64,000 nucleotides of DNA from Gemmatimonadota bacterium. Lineage in GTDB: Bacteria; Gemmatimonadota; Gemmatimonadetes; Gemmatimonadales; Gemmatimonadaceae. The notes under the pieces were generated by a model that was not told the origin of the DNA, ran no database searches, and was given only the letters and a program-made list of their open reading frames with translations. Made by a program: the position numbers and the translations under genes. Numbering within the stretch: position 1 is the first letter of the stretch; the number at the start of each line of letters is the position of its first letter. This document shows, in pieces, positions 33,254-43,860 of the stretch. Location of the stretch: assembly GCA_016218305.1 (NCBI GenBank), contig JACREJ010000058.1, positions 1 to 64,000 of the forward strand. Reading direction: 5' to 3'.

Positions 33254-36200
33254 TCAGGATACCTTCTGGAGAGCGAGGGATACGAGCACGCCATCGAGAT
33301 CGGCGGACGTGCCGGGGGGGAATTTAACCTCGGACGCGTCACCGAGGTGCAATTGCACCGTCAGCGTCTCGTCACAGATCCAGCCGCGATGGGCGTCCAC
33401 CGCGTCGTGCAGCGCGGGCGGCCCGGCCACCCACAGCGTGATGCGATCGCTGACGTTCAGCCCGGACTCCTTGCGGAAGCGCTGCACGCGGCTCACCAGC
33501 TCGCGCGCCAGCCCTTCGCGTTTCAGGGCGTCGCTGAGGGTCGGGTCGATGGCCGCGAACCGCATGCCGTCCTGGGACACGACGAGCGAACCGCTCGCCT
33601 TGCGCACCACCGTCAGGTCCTCGGCGTCCAGCGGGTGCGAGTGTCCGCCCACCGTGAGGTGCACCGGTTCGCCGCGCTCGAAGGCCAGCAGCGTGGCGCT
33701 GTGCAGCCCCTGCACCGCCTTGGCCGCCTGCGGCGTCTCCTTGCCCCACTTCTTGCCGAGGGCGCGGAAGTTCGCCTTCGCCTCGAGCGCCACCAGCGAG
33801 TCGGCGGACCCGAGGAACTCCACCGCCTTGACGTTGAGCTCGGTGACGAGCAGCGGGACGAGCTGGTCGAGCAGCGCCTGCGGCGCCGTGCCGCCCGAGA
33901 CGCACACGAGCCGGGCGAGCGGCTGACGCACCTTGATGCCGGCTTCCTCGCGCGCCGCGCGGCCCAGCGTGGCCAGGGCGCGCACCTCGGCCATGGCCGC
34001 CTCGAGCGCCGTGTCGCGTACCGGCGCGGTCGCGCGCGTGAAGTCGGCCAGGTGCACGGACGAGCCGGTAAGCGACCGGTGGATCCAGTCGCTCACGAAC
34101 GGCGCGAACGGCGCCAGCAGGCGCGCCACCACCGTGAGCACTTCATGCAGCGTGGCGAACGCGGCGCGGTTGTCGGCGCGGTCCACGTCATAGAAGCGCG
34201 CGCGCGACAGGCGCACGTACCAGTTGGCCACGTCCTCGGTGACGAACTCCATGAGCGCGCGCGACGCCGCCGTCGCGTCGAAGCGCTGGAGCTCGGCATC
34301 CACCGCCGCTTCCACGGCGCTGAGCCGCGAGAGGATCCAGCGGTCGAGGAGCGGCCGGTCGGCCACGACAGGGTCCGCCGCACTCGGCTCCCAGCCGAAG
34401 TTCGCGTACTGTGCGAAGATGCCGCTGTAGACGTTCTTCAGCGTCACGAGGAACCGGCCGGCCGTCTCGCGGATCACCTGCTCGTCGAAGCGGCGCGGCA
34501 CCCAGATCTGGCTCGACGAGACGAGGAAGAGCCGCACGGCGTCGGCGCCGTGGCGCTCGATCACCTGCCACGGGTCCACGGTGTTGCCGCGCGTCTTCGA
34601 CATCTTCTGGCCGTTGGCGTCGAGCACGAGGTCGTTCACGACCACGGCGCGATACGGCTCGGCGACGCCCGTGGCCAGGAAGTGGCCGCCCGACTTGTGG
34701 TTGTCCACCGCGTAGCCGTCCACCTCGCGCGGCGTCGCCGCGTCCGGGTGGGCGTGCCCCTCCGCCCCACGCTGCTCGCGTCGCTCATCTCCCGTCTTCC
34801 GTCCGTCCGTCGGATGCAGCGCATCGCCGAGTCCGGTGGCGATGGCCAGCAGCGAGTAGAACCAGCCGCGCGTCTGGTCCACGCCCTCCGCGATGAAGTC
34901 GCCGGGGTACTGGCGCGCGAACTCCTCGCGGTTCTCGAACGGATAGTGCCACTGCGCGAACGGCATCGACCCCGAATCGAACCAGGTGTCGATCACCTCA
35001 GGCACGCGACGCATCGTCCCGTCGCATTCGCTGCACGTCCAGGTGTAGCCGTCGATGTGCGGCTTGTGCGGGTCGAAGTCGGCGCCGAGGGCGTGCCCGG
35101 TCTGCACGGCGAGATGCGCGAAGCTCCCGATCACCTCGCGGTGCGAGGCGTCGGCGTCGCACACCCAGACCGGCAGCGGCGTGCCCCAGAAGCGGTCGCG
35201 CGAGATGGCCCAGTCGATGTTGTTCTCGAGCCACGACCCGAAACGCCCGGCGCCCATCTCGGGGGGATTCCAGTTCACCTGCGCGTTGCGTTCCAGCATC
35301 GCGTCCTTCACCGCCGTGGTGCGCACGAACCACGACGACCGCGCGAAGTAGAGCAACGGCGTCTTGCAGCGCCAGCAGTGGGGATAGCTGTGCGTGAAGC
35401 GTCCATCCTTGAACAGCACGCCGCGCCGCTTGAGCTCTTCGATGATCACCGGATCGGCGGCTTTCACGAACTGCCCGCCCACCAGCGGCATCTCCGCCGG
35501 GAACTCGCCGCGCGCATTGACCGGCTGGAGGAACGCGAGGTCGTACTGCTGGCCGGCCTGGTAGTCGTCGGCGCCAAACGCCGGCGCGAGGTGCACCACG
35601 CCCGTGCCGTCGTCGGCGGACACGAAGCCCGTCGTCACGACGATCTCGCGCGCGCCCTCGCCATACGCCACCCAGTCGAGCGGACGCTGGTAGCGCGCCC
35701 CGGCGAGCGCGGTGCCCGGAAACGTCGCGACGACATCCCAGCGATCGCGCCAGTCGGCGCCCATCACCGCCGGCACGCGCGATTCGGCGAGGATCAGGTT
35801 GAAGTCCGCCCCCTTCGTGCGGCGGATCTCGACGTACGTGAGGTCGGGACTCACCGCGAGCGCGGCGTTGGACACCAGCGTCCACGGCGTCGTGGTCCAC
35901 ACGAGGATGCGGCGCTCGACGTCCGCGCCGCTCTCACGCAGCGGCAGCTGCAGGTAGACCGACGGATCCTCGACGTCCTCGTACCCCTGCGCCACTTCGT
36001 GGCTCGACAGCGCCGTGCCGCAGCGCGGGCAATACGGGAGGATCTTGTGCCCCTGGTACAGCAGGCCCTTGGCGTGGAGCATCGAGAGCGCCCACCAGAC
36101 GCTCTCGATGTACGAGTTGTGGTACGTGACGTACGCCTGCTCGTAGTCGAGCCAGAACGCGATGCGGTTCGAGAGCTTCTCCCAGTCCTCGCGGTACTTG

Positions 36201-36586
36201 AACACGCTCTCGCGGCAGCGCCGGTTGAACTCGCCGACGCCCACGCGCTCGATGTCCTGCTTGCCGCTGATGCCGAGCGCCTTCTCGACCTCGATTTCCA
36301 CGGGGAGGCCGTGCGTGTCCCAGCCCGCCTTGCGGTCCACGCGGAAGCCCTTCATCGCGCGGTGGCGGCAGAAGAGGTCCTTGATGGTGCGCGCGAAGAC
36401 GTGGTGGATGCCCGGCTTGCCGTTGGCCGTCGGCGGCCCCTCAAAGAAGACCCAGCGCGGCGCATCGGCGCGCGCGGCGAGCGAGGCCTCGAACAGCTTC
36501 TCGTCCCGCCAGCGGTCGAGCAGTTCGCGCTCGACGTCGTCGGCCGGGCGATCGGTCGGCAGCGGCGCAAATCGGACGGCGGTCAC
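33254..36586 (-). CDS. ileS: Isoleucine--tRNA ligase, type 2 (eukaryote-like), with insertion
   Basis: A 1110-residue class I synthetase. The HIGH motif appears as [11 protein letters not shown] (residues about 52-62) and KMSK at 661-664 followed by [22 protein letters not shown] and [17 protein letters not shown] are typical of the eukaryote-like IleRS2 group, which is commonly mupirocin-resistant. About 50 residues (589-641) between [12 protein letters not shown] and [14 protein letters not shown] have no counterpart in the family pattern and contain repeat-like DNA. GTG start at 36586 overlapping the punA stop as GTGA. Confidence 0.95.
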   Translation of the reverse strand: MTAVRFAPLPTDRPADDVERELLDRWRDEKLFEASLAARADAPRWVFFEGPPTANGKPGIHHVFARTIKDLFCRHRAMKGFRVDRKAGWDTHGLPVEIEVEKALGISGKQDIERVGVGEFNRRCRESVFKYREDWEKLSNRIAFWLDYEQAYVTYHNSYIESVWWALSMLHAKGLLYQGHKILPYCPRCGTALSSHEVAQGYEDVEDPSVYLQLPLRESGADVERRILVWTTTPWTLVSNAALAVSPDLTYVEIRRTKGADFNLILAESRVPAVMGADWRDRWDVVATFPGTALAGARYQRPLDWVAYGEGAREIVVTTGFVSADDGTGVVHLAPAFGADDYQAGQQYDLAFLQPVNARGEFPAEMPLVGGQFVKAADPVIIEELKRRGVLFKDGRFTHSYPHCWRCKTPLLYFARSSWFVRTTAVKDAMLERNAQVNWNPPEMGAGRFGSWLENNIDWAISRDRFWGTPLPVWVCDADASHREVIGSFAHLAVQTGHALGADFDPHKPHIDGYTWTCSECDGTMRRVPEVIDTWFDSGSMPFAQWHYPFENREEFARQYPGDFIAEGVDQTRGWFYSLLAIATGLGDALHPTDGRKTGDERREQRGAEGHAHPDAATPREVDGYAVDNHKSGGHFLATGVAEPYRAVVVNDLVLDANGQKMSKTRGNTVDPWQVIERHGADAVRLFLVSSSQIWVPRRFDEQVIRETAGRFLVTLKNVYSGIFAQYANFGWEPSAADPVVADRPLLDRWILSRLSAVEAAVDAELQRFDATAASRALMEFVTEDVANWYVRLSRARFYDVDRADNRAAFATLHEVLTVVARLLAPFAPFVSDWIHRSLTGSSVHLADFTRATAPVRDTALEAAMAEVRALATLGRAAREEAGIKVRQPLARLVCVSGGTAPQALLDQLVPLLVTELNVKAVEFLGSADSLVALEAKANFRALGKKWGKETPQAAKAVQGLHSATLLAFERGEPVHLTVGGHSHPLDAEDLTVVRKASGSLVVSQDGMRFAAIDPTLSDALKREGLARELVSRVQRFRKESGLNVSDRITLWVAGPPALHDAVDAHRGWICDETLTVQLHLGDASEVKFPPGTSADLDGVLVSLALQKVS
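34667..34820. repeat. Probable in-frame insertion inside ileS
   Basis: This stretch encodes about 50 extra, charge- and glycine-rich residues ([17 protein letters not shown]...) just before the VNDLVLD block of IleRS. On the plus strand it contains iterated CTTCCGTCCGTCCGTC-type units, which look like intergenic low-complexity repeats. Ends are approximate and the insertion could instead be an ancestral lineage-specific loop. Confidence 0.45.
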
Positions 36587-37431
36587 AGGCGCTCCAGGAC
36601 GCCGCGCACCAGCGTCTCGAGATGTGGTTCGGCGGCGCCGGCGGTGGCTATGATCCGCTCGAGATTCGCCGGCTCGAGCGTGTCGGGCAGGCACTGGTCG
36701 GTGATGATCGAGAGCCCGAGCACGCGCATGCCCGACTGCACGGCCACGATGACCTCGGGCACCGTGCTCATGCCCACGACGTCGGCGCCCAGCGCGCGCA
36801 GCATGCGGTACTCGGCGCGCGTCTCCAGGTTCGGGCCCGGCACCGCCACGTACACGCCCTCGCGCAGCGTGAGGCCGCGCTCGGCCGCCACCTGCCGCGC
36901 GAGGGCGCACAGCGCGGCGTCGTACGGTGCGCTCATGTCGGGAAAGCGGTCGCCGAATGCGGCCTCATGCGGCCCGATGAGCGGGTTGTCGCCGAGCAGG
37001 TTGATGTGGTCGCTGATGAGCATCAGGTCGCCCGGCGCCCAGAGCGGGTGCATGCCGCCGCACGCGTTTGACGCAATGAGCGTCGTCGCCCCCAGCGCGC
37101 GGAGCACGCGCACCGGAAAGGTGACCTGCTGCAGCGCGTAGCCTTCGTAGCGGTGGAACCGGCCCTGCATCGCCACGACGCGGCGGCCGGCGAGCGTGCC
37201 CACCAGCAGGCGACCGGCGTGCGACTCCACCGTGGACAGCGGGAAGCCCGGAATGTCGCCGTACGGGATGGTGCACTCGACGGCGATGGCCTTGCCGACG
37301 CCGCCGAGGCCGGTGCCGAGAATCAGCGCCGCGTCCGGGACGAGCGCCGTGCGTGCACGCACGGCGGCGACCGCCGCGTCAACGGCGGCGGCAGTATGGG
37401 CGTGCTCGGAGCCTGGGAAACGAACGGACAT
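36583..37431 (-). CDS. punA: Purine-nucleoside phosphorylase (PNP-I)
   Basis: A 282-residue trimeric-type PNP that phosphorolyses inosine and guanosine in purine salvage. Signatures are [59 protein letters not shown] and [13 protein letters not shown]. Length is normal. It lies eight bases after divIVA and overlaps ileS. Confidence 0.95.
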   Translation of the reverse strand: MSVRFPGSEHAHTAAAVDAAVAAVRARTALVPDAALILGTGLGGVGKAIAVECTIPYGDIPGFPLSTVESHAGRLLVGTLAGRRVVAMQGRFHRYEGYALQQVTFPVRVLRALGATTLIASNACGGMHPLWAPGDLMLISDHINLLGDNPLIGPHEAAFGDRFPDMSAPYDAALCALARQVAAERGLTLREGVYVAVPGPNLETRAEYRMLRALGADVVGMSTVPEVIVAVQSGMRVLGLSIITDQCLPDTLEPANLERIIATAGAAEPHLETLVRGVLERL

Positions 37432-37439
37432 GGGCTTGG

Positions 37440-38009
37440 CTACTTCGCCTCGTCTCCGTCATTGCCGCCCGCATCGAGCCAACTCGGCGCCTTCTCCTTC
37501 TTGTCGCTTCCCGCGCCCTCCACCCTGGCCGGACGCTCGGGGGCGGGCGATTCCTCGGCGATCTTCAACTCGCTCGCCTGCCGCTCGGTGAAAGCGCGCC
37601 ACTGCGCCAGGTACGACTTGCGCGCGCGCTCGAGCGCGTCGACCTGCTCCTCGAGGCGACGCACCGCGCGGCGCGATTCCTCGATGAGCTTCTCGCCTTC
37701 GGCGCGCGCTTCGCGCAGGATCAGCTGCGCCTCCCGCTCGGCCTGCTCGCGCGTCTCGGCGCGCAGCTGCTGGGCGGTGATGAGGGCGTCGTTGAGCGCC
37801 TTGTCGCGCTCGCGGAACGCGCGCAGCTGCTCGTGAAAGCCCTTGGCCTTCGCCTCGAGCTCCGAGTTGGCGCGCGTCAGCCGCTCCAGCTCCTCGGCCA
37901 CCTGGTCGCGGAACTGGTCCACGCGCGCCTTGTCGTAGCCGCGCAGCGCCGACCCGAAGTCGAAGCGCCGCACGTCAACTGGCGTGAGATGAAAGACATC
38001 GTCGCTCAT
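37440..38009 (-). CDS. divIVA: DivIVA-like protein
   Basis: A 189-residue coiled-coil protein starting with the DivIVA N-terminal block: [26 protein letters not shown] (the family pattern is TP.DI....F....rGYd..eVd.Fl). Long heptad coiled coil runs from about 35 to 150, followed by a charged tail. DivIVA proteins sense negative membrane curvature and organise poles or septa. It overlaps the yggS stop by one base and may complement the MglA polarity genes 6 kb away (inference). Confidence 0.88.
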   Translation of the reverse strand: MSDDVFHLTPVDVRRFDFGSALRGYDKARVDQFRDQVAEELERLTRANSELEAKAKGFHEQLRAFRERDKALNDALITAQQLRAETREQAEREAQLILREARAEGEKLIEESRRAVRRLEEQVDALERARKSYLAQWRAFTERQASELKIAEESPAPERPARVEGAGSDKKEKAPSWLDAGGNDGDEAK

Positions 38010-38683
38010 CAGTGCCTCTCCCCGAACAGGACCGTTCCCAGCCGCACCATCGTGGCGCCTTCCTCGATTGCGATCTCGAAATCCCCCGACATCCCCATCG
38101 ACAGCTCAGTGGCGGGATGCCCGGCGGCGCGCAGCGCCTCGCGCGCCTCGCGCGCCCCGGCGAAGACCCGCCGCAACGTCGCCTCGTCCGCATCCAACGG
38201 CGCCATGGTCATGGCCCCGATCACGCGAACGCCGCCCAACCCCTTCAACCGCTCTGCCTCGCGGGCCACGTCCGCCAACTCGTGACCCCCTTTGGTCTCC
38301 TCCCCTGCCACGTTCACCTGCAACAGCACGTCCACCGGCCGGCCGCGTCGTCGCCCGAACTCGTCCACCGCATCGGCCAGGCGGCTGCTGTCGAGGGCGT
38401 GCAGCAGCCAGAAATGGTCGAGCGCCTTCACCTTGTTGCGCTGCAGGTGGCCGATGAGGTGCCAGCGCACCGCCACCGAAACCGCCGCCTGCTTGTCCAG
38501 CGCCTCCTGCACCCGGTTCTCGCCGACGTCCTCGATGCCGCAGGCCTGAACGGCCGCGACGGCCTCCGGCCCGTGGGTCTTCGTCACCGCGACGAGCCGC
38601 ACCGCCTGCCCGTGCCCGCCCCGGCGCACGGCCTCAGCAATGCGGCCCCTGACCTCGGCCACGCGATCAACCAAGTCCTGCAT
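38009..38683 (-). CDS. yggS: YggS-family PLP homeostasis protein
   Basis: A 224-residue PLP-binding protein of the YggS/PROSC (PLPBP) family, which buffers pyridoxal phosphate. It has LVAVTKTHGPEAV with Lys35 as the PLP lysine, GENRVQEAL, WHLIGHLQRNKVK, LQVNVAGEETKGG and ELSMGMSGDFEIAIEEGATMVRLG. The ATG at 38683 gives the family N-terminus. TATTTT ends eight bases before it. It heads the operon yggS-divIVA-punA-ileS-dksA family-lspA-rluD family. Confidence 0.95.
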   Translation of the reverse strand: MQDLVDRVAEVRGRIAEAVRRGGHGQAVRLVAVTKTHGPEAVAAVQACGIEDVGENRVQEALDKQAAVSVAVRWHLIGHLQRNKVKALDHFWLLHALDSSRLADAVDEFGRRRGRPVDVLLQVNVAGEETKGGHELADVAREAERLKGLGGVRVIGAMTMAPLDADEATLRRVFAGAREAREALRAAGHPATELSMGMSGDFEIAIEEGATMVRLGTVLFGERH

Positions 38684-38691
38684 AGCCTTGA

Positions 38692-38697
38692 AAAATA
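38692..38697 (-). promoter_or_regulatory. -10 box before yggS
   Basis: TATTTT on the minus strand, eight bases before the yggS ATG, at the edge of an inverted repeat. Predicts a leader of 0-2 nt; AAGG just before the ATG could also serve as a weak ribosome-binding site. Confidence 0.4.
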
Positions 38698-38734
38698 GAC
38701 GGTTGAGTCGGAATAGCGATAGGCGGGGACGATA

Positions 38735-38932
38735 GGGATTGGGAGCTCGGATTGGGATTGACGATGGGGATTTCTGATGGGGATTCACGATCCGGATGGG
38801 AATGGCCCGGCATCCGCGCGACGCCGGGCCATCCGAACTCCCAATCACGAATCGAAATCGGTAACCCCAATCGGTAATCCCAATCGGTAATCCCAATCGG
38901 CAATCCCAATCCGAGCTCTCAATCCCCAATCG
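38735..38932. repeat. GATTGGGATT-type inverted repeat, copy 1
   Basis: The outer arms 38735-38759 and 38902-38926 are complementary at 24 of 25 positions (core GAGCTCGGATTGGGATT). Further in, the right arm holds three 13-bp units CAATCGGTAATCC. The centre is a 10-bp hairpin ATGGCCCGGC / GCCGGGCCAT. It begins 4 bp after the ftsH stop and ends 48 bp before yggS. The element can fold as one long hairpin and shares its ends with the copy at 50764-51010. Confidence 0.75.
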
Positions 38933-38935
38933 CCG

Positions 38936-40918
<1,983 letters not shown>

Positions 40919-40938
40919 GTCTTGGGTTATGGACGTCG

Positions 40939-40967
40939 GCCGGGGCGCGCCACACGGCGCACCCGGC
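40939..40967 (-). terminator. Hairpin between hpt and ftsH
   Basis: GC-rich arms of about 12-13 bp (GCCGGGGCGCGCC and GGCGCACCCGGC) around an ACAC loop, 12 bp after the hpt stop. One arm has a bulged base. No T tract; it is a partial stop or processing site at best. Confidence 0.45.
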
Positions 40968-40978
40968 GCTGCCAGCCG

Positions 40979-41530
40979 TCAGGCGAGGCTGGCGATGTAC
41001 GGAACGTGACGGAAGTTCTCGGCGTGATCGAGCCCGTAACCCACCAGGAACTCATTCGGCGCGTCGAACCCCACAAACTTCACCGGGTGCTCCAGGTGCT
41101 CCGCGATGTGCTTGTGCAGCAGCGCGCAGATCTGCAGCGACCGCGGACGTCGCATCTCGAGGAGCTCCACCAGCTTCTGCATGGTGCGCCCCGAGTCCAC
41201 GATATCCTCTACGAGGAGAACGTGCTTCCCCTCCAGGTTGGTTTCCGGATCATAGAGCAATCGGACGTTTCCAGACGAGACCGTGTCGGCGCCGTAGGAG
41301 CCGGCCACGATGAAGTCCACCTGCAGGGGGCGCGGGATCTGCCGCACCAGGTCCGCGGTGAACATGAAGCTCCCCTTGAGCAGGCCGAGCGCGAGCAGCT
41401 CGCCATCCGGATACTCGGCGCCAATCTCGCGGCCGAGCTCGACGACGCGGTCGGCGATCTGACGCTCCGAGAAGACGATGCGCTTGACCTCGCGCCCCAT
41501 CAGGCGCGGGTCGGCTGGACTGGTGGTCAT
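40979..41530 (-). CDS. hpt: Hypoxanthine phosphoribosyltransferase
   Basis: A 183-residue type I PRTase that makes IMP or GMP from bases and PRPP. It has the family blocks LLKGSFMFTADLVRQI, VDFIVAGSYG, the PRPP loop VLLVEDIVDSGRT and VGFDAPNEFLVGYGLDHAENFR. It pairs functionally with the PNP at 36583. The ATG at 41530 is preceded by TATATT with an 8-base gap. Order tilS-hpt-ftsH is common in bacteria. Confidence 0.96.
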   Translation of the reverse strand: MTTSPADPRLMGREVKRIVFSERQIADRVVELGREIGAEYPDGELLALGLLKGSFMFTADLVRQIPRPLQVDFIVAGSYGADTVSSGNVRLLYDPETNLEGKHVLLVEDIVDSGRTMQKLVELLEMRRPRSLQICALLHKHIAEHLEHPVKFVGFDAPNEFLVGYGLDHAENFRHVPYIASLA

Positions 41531-41538
41531 GGGATGTA

Positions 41539-41544
41539 AATATA
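41539..41544 (-). promoter_or_regulatory. -10 box before hpt
   Basis: TATATT on the minus strand, eight bases upstream of the hpt ATG; it implies a leaderless or 1-3 nt leader transcript for hpt-ftsH, independent of tilS. Confidence 0.4.
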
Positions 41545-41569
41545 GTAGGGCGTCAGACCCAACGTTCCC

Positions 41570-42508
41570 TTAGCCGCCGGATTCCCGACCCGCCCCGCGC
41601 ACCACAAAGGTCCGCGCCGTCCGCTCGGCCACCACGCCACCGGAGAGCGGGATCTGCTGTCCGGGCCGGGCCCGAACGGTCCACGACGCCAGCCGTTCGA
41701 TGCCCCGACGGTCGAGCACGAAGCCCGCACGACCGGCCACCTCTGGCCAGACGACCGCGAGCCCCTCCGGCGTCAGTGACGCCAGGGCTTCGGCGCCCAC
41801 GACCACCGCGTCGCCCGTCCGACGAGCGCCAAGTCCGTCTACCAGTTCGGCCAGTTGAGCGCGCCACGCCGCGGCGCGACGCCCCACGGTCACGAGCGCC
41901 GCGCGAAATCCGGGGCGGACCCGCTCCGCGGCCTCGAGGAGGTCGGTGCGTAGGCGGTTGCGGAGGTAGACCGGATCGGCATTCGACGGATCATCAACGA
42001 AGGGAATGCCCACGCGGAGCGCGTAGCGGGTGACCTCCTCGCGGTCGATGTCGAGAAACGGGCGCACCACGCCAGCCGATGGCCACGCCATGGCGGCGAG
42101 CCCACGGGCCGACGCGTCGCGCAGGATGCGCATGGCAACCGTCTCCGCCTGGTCGTCGCGTGTGTGTGCCGTCGCGATGGTCGCCCGGCGCTCCTCGGCC
42201 ACCGCCCGCAGGAAGGCCCATCGCGCCTCGCGCAGGGCCGATTCCGCGGCCCGGGGCGCCCCCAGGCGGTCCGGCGCGCGCCCAGCGACCACCGAAATGC
42301 CACGCCCCATGCACTCGCGGACCACCAGTTCCACGGCTTCCGCGGCCGCCTCACCCGTGCCGTGATCGAAGGTGGCTACGGCCGACAACGCGCCGGGGCG
42401 CGCCTCGGCGAAGGCGTGGAGCAGGGCCATGGAGTCCCGCCCGCCGGACACCGCGAGCAGGTACGGACCCTCGGGCAGCGCGTGGAGCGCTTTCGCGAAT
42501 GCGTTCAC
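41570..42508 (-). CDS. tilS: tRNA(Ile)-lysidine synthase TilS
   Basis: A 312-residue N-type PP-loop enzyme that lysidinylates C34 of tRNA-Ile(CAU). It has LLAVSGGRDSMALLHAFAEA (SGGxDS PP-loop), ATAHTRDDQAETVAMRILR and a DDPSNADPVYLRNRLR block, all TilS signatures. The C-terminal substrate domain is shorter than in E. coli. I chose the GTG at 42508, where family similarity begins; TATCTT lies six bases upstream. It is divergent from a small membrane-protein gene. Confidence 0.95.
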   Translation of the reverse strand: MNAFAKALHALPEGPYLLAVSGGRDSMALLHAFAEARPGALSAVATFDHGTGEAAAEAVELVVRECMGRGISVVAGRAPDRLGAPRAAESALREARWAFLRAVAEERRATIATAHTRDDQAETVAMRILRDASARGLAAMAWPSAGVVRPFLDIDREEVTRYALRVGIPFVDDPSNADPVYLRNRLRTDLLEAAERVRPGFRAALVTVGRRAAAWRAQLAELVDGLGARRTGDAVVVGAEALASLTPEGLAVVWPEVAGRAGFVLDRRGIERLASWTVRARPGQQIPLSGGVVAERTARTFVVRGAGRESGG

Positions 42509-42513
42509 CCTGC

Positions 42514-42520
42514 TAAGATA
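42514..42520. promoter_or_regulatory. Overlapping divergent -10 boxes between tilS and small membrane gene
   Basis: TATCTT on the minus strand (42515-42520) ends six bases before the tilS GTG; TAAGAT on the plus strand (42514-42519) overlaps it and could serve the small gene at 42590. The shared palindromic AAGATATC suggests a compact divergent promoter. Confidence 0.35.
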
Positions 42521-42589
42521 TCCTCGCGGAAATCGCCTGCGGCACTGCGCCCGCAATCGCGCGAGAACCTCTCACCATCGGATCACAGC

Positions 42590-42772
42590 GTGGAATCGAG
42601 CTACGGCGGACCCCTGGGGACCCTGATTGCCGGCGTCGGCATGTGCGCCTTCTACCTGGCGCTGATCTGGATCAACTCGCTGCTCGGTCTGTTCCTGACA
42701 CCGTTCTTCCTGATGCCGCTCACGTGGATCCAGGACGCGTGGAACGCCCGCCGGAAGGCGGCGCGGGCCTGA
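42590..42772 (+). CDS. Small membrane protein, unknown function
   Basis: A 60-residue frame starting GTG: one long or two short membrane helices (LIAGVGMCAFYLALIWI and LLGLFLTPFFLMPLTWI) followed by a basic tail NARRKAARA. It ends 22 bp before a canonical terminator, which supports a real transcript. Divergent from tilS. I recognise no family. There is no clear ribosome-binding site. Confidence 0.6.
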   Translation: MESSYGGPLGTLIAGVGMCAFYLALIWINSLLGLFLTPFFLMPLTWIQDAWNARRKAARA

Positions 42773-42794
42773 CCACGGGCGGCGAAGGAAAGCG

Positions 42795-42821
42795 ACGGGC
42801 CGGCAGACGCCGGCCCGTTTT
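42795..42821 (+). terminator. Intrinsic terminator after small membrane gene
   Basis: Perfect 10-bp stem ACGGGCCGGC / GCCGGCCCGT with an AGAC loop and TTTT following. Classical Rho-independent form. Confidence 0.85.
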
Positions 42822-43470
42822 CAATTCCGTGCGATCCGATGCGCACCGCCCGAATGACAGATGCGGACAACTGGAAATAAGAATATTTGTGATCAAACGC
42901 AGGATCGCTGAATCGTGACCGTATGGGGCCGTGGATCGTATGATGTTCGGTGGGCGGGAGACGGCGGACATCCAGCGACGTCCGGGCCTGTCCTCCCATT
43001 GCACGTGGATAGCTGCAGATTGTGATGATGCGCGACGATTGAGGCCGTATGCAGCCCGTTGCATGAGTTTCCTGCATGAAGATCCGCCGAAATGCATATA
43101 GAATCCACGCGAACTTACTTCGGTAAGTTCGCATTTTTGTTTCAGTTATAGATTGTCGACTAATCTGATCACTGACATCAGCGATCCGATCGGCCGTTGA
43201 CAGGCCCTTCTTAGTCAGTGTGAGCGGGGATGTACATGTTCTGAGCTCCCTCGTGCCGCTGTCAACATGTTGGACCGCCCCTACCCCGCCGATCTCTGGT
43301 TCTCCCAGCCGCTCCATCGCATCCGCCTAGGGGCATCGGCGGCTTTGGCTCCGAATCCACAGTTTGTACAAGGAGAGCGAGGAGTCACACATCTGGCTCA
43401 GCCTAAATGGCTGCACCTGATCACAGCTCCTCCTGACCTTCCGGCCCTCCCCCGCCCTTCAGGCACCGGG
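42822..43470. other. Gene-poor 650 bp, lower GC, containing an orphan terminator
   Basis: I see no convincing gene here on either strand. The base composition is visibly more AT-rich than the rest (for example around 42880-42900 and 43090-43160). The possible frames have atypical amino acid content and no domain-like sequence. The only structured element is the terminator at 43109-43138. The stretch may hold a short RNA ending there, or be decayed DNA next to the broken gene at 43471. Confidence 0.5.
43109..43138 (+). terminator. Strong orphan intrinsic terminator
   Basis: A perfect 10-bp stem (GCGAACTTAC and complement) closed by a TTCG tetraloop, then A and TTTTT. This is the most canonical terminator in the window, yet no gene ends upstream of it on the plus strand: the previous plus-strand gene already has its own terminator at 42795. 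It implies a separate transcript from 42830-43108. Confidence 0.85.
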
Positions 43471-43790
43471 TTAGCGGACGGCGACGATGAGGAAGCTGGC
43501 TGCCAACGGGTAGCCCGTGACGGACACGGTCTCGGTCCCGGAACCCGGCGCCAGGCCCGCGGAGAGGAAGCAGGTCGCGAAGGGCTGGCCTTCGGCTTCC
43601 GTGATCATCCGGCCATCCCCCACGGCCGTCCCACGGTCCACCCAGGCACCCGCAACGGGGCGTCCCGCGGCGCCATGGACGGCCAGAACCAGCGGCGTAT
43701 TGGACGGCCAGAACCAGCGGCTGCGGGAAGCTCTGAGACGCGATGGATCGCCGAAACAGGCGGATAGCGCACCAAGCGCGGCAGCGGCCG
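43471..43790 (-). pseudogene. Remnant of a Big_1/Ig-like domain gene, disrupted
   Basis: The C-terminal 70 codons read as an Ig-like domain (PLVLAVHGAAGRPVAGAWV, ITEAEGQPFATCFLSAGL, GTETVSVTG, SFLIVAVR, stop at 43471-43473). Upstream, a 20-bp sequence is directly repeated (43676-43695 and 43701-43720, 25-bp period), and the two copies are read in different frames, SQSFPQPLVLAV versus PLVLAVHG. The in-frame upstream sequence ALGALSACFGDPS looks like a lipoprotein signal but has no ATG, GTG or TTG before it. I judge it a decayed lipoprotein gene with a 25-bp tandem duplication. An intact short gene using a rare start is less likely. Confidence 0.55.
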
Positions 43791-43799
43791 GAATGCACG

Positions 43800-43829
43800 G
43801 CGGGGCCCGGGCAGAAACCCGGGCCCCGC
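43800..43829 (-). terminator. Hairpin downstream of pntB
   Basis: A perfect 11-12 bp stem (CGGGGCCCGGG and complement) with a CAGAAA-type six-base loop, about 30 bp after the pntB stop. No T tract on the minus strand; probably the end of the pnt operon. Confidence 0.6.
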
Positions 43830-43860
43830 TGCGATCCCACCGGTTCGACGGTGGCGGTGC

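Noticed and set aside
33347-37141. 1264-codon plus-strand frame opposite ileS and punA
   Set aside because: Shadow of two unambiguous enzymes; no motifs.
42652-43317. 221-codon minus-strand frame in the gene-poor region
   Set aside because: No domain, no promoter or ribosome-binding site, and it crosses two plus-strand terminators and the small membrane gene.
43561-43790. Intact short Ig-like lipoprotein gene
   Set aside because: The upstream frame has a lipobox-like ALGALSAC but no ATG, GTG or TTG in a suitable position and is overlapped by the pntB hairpin.
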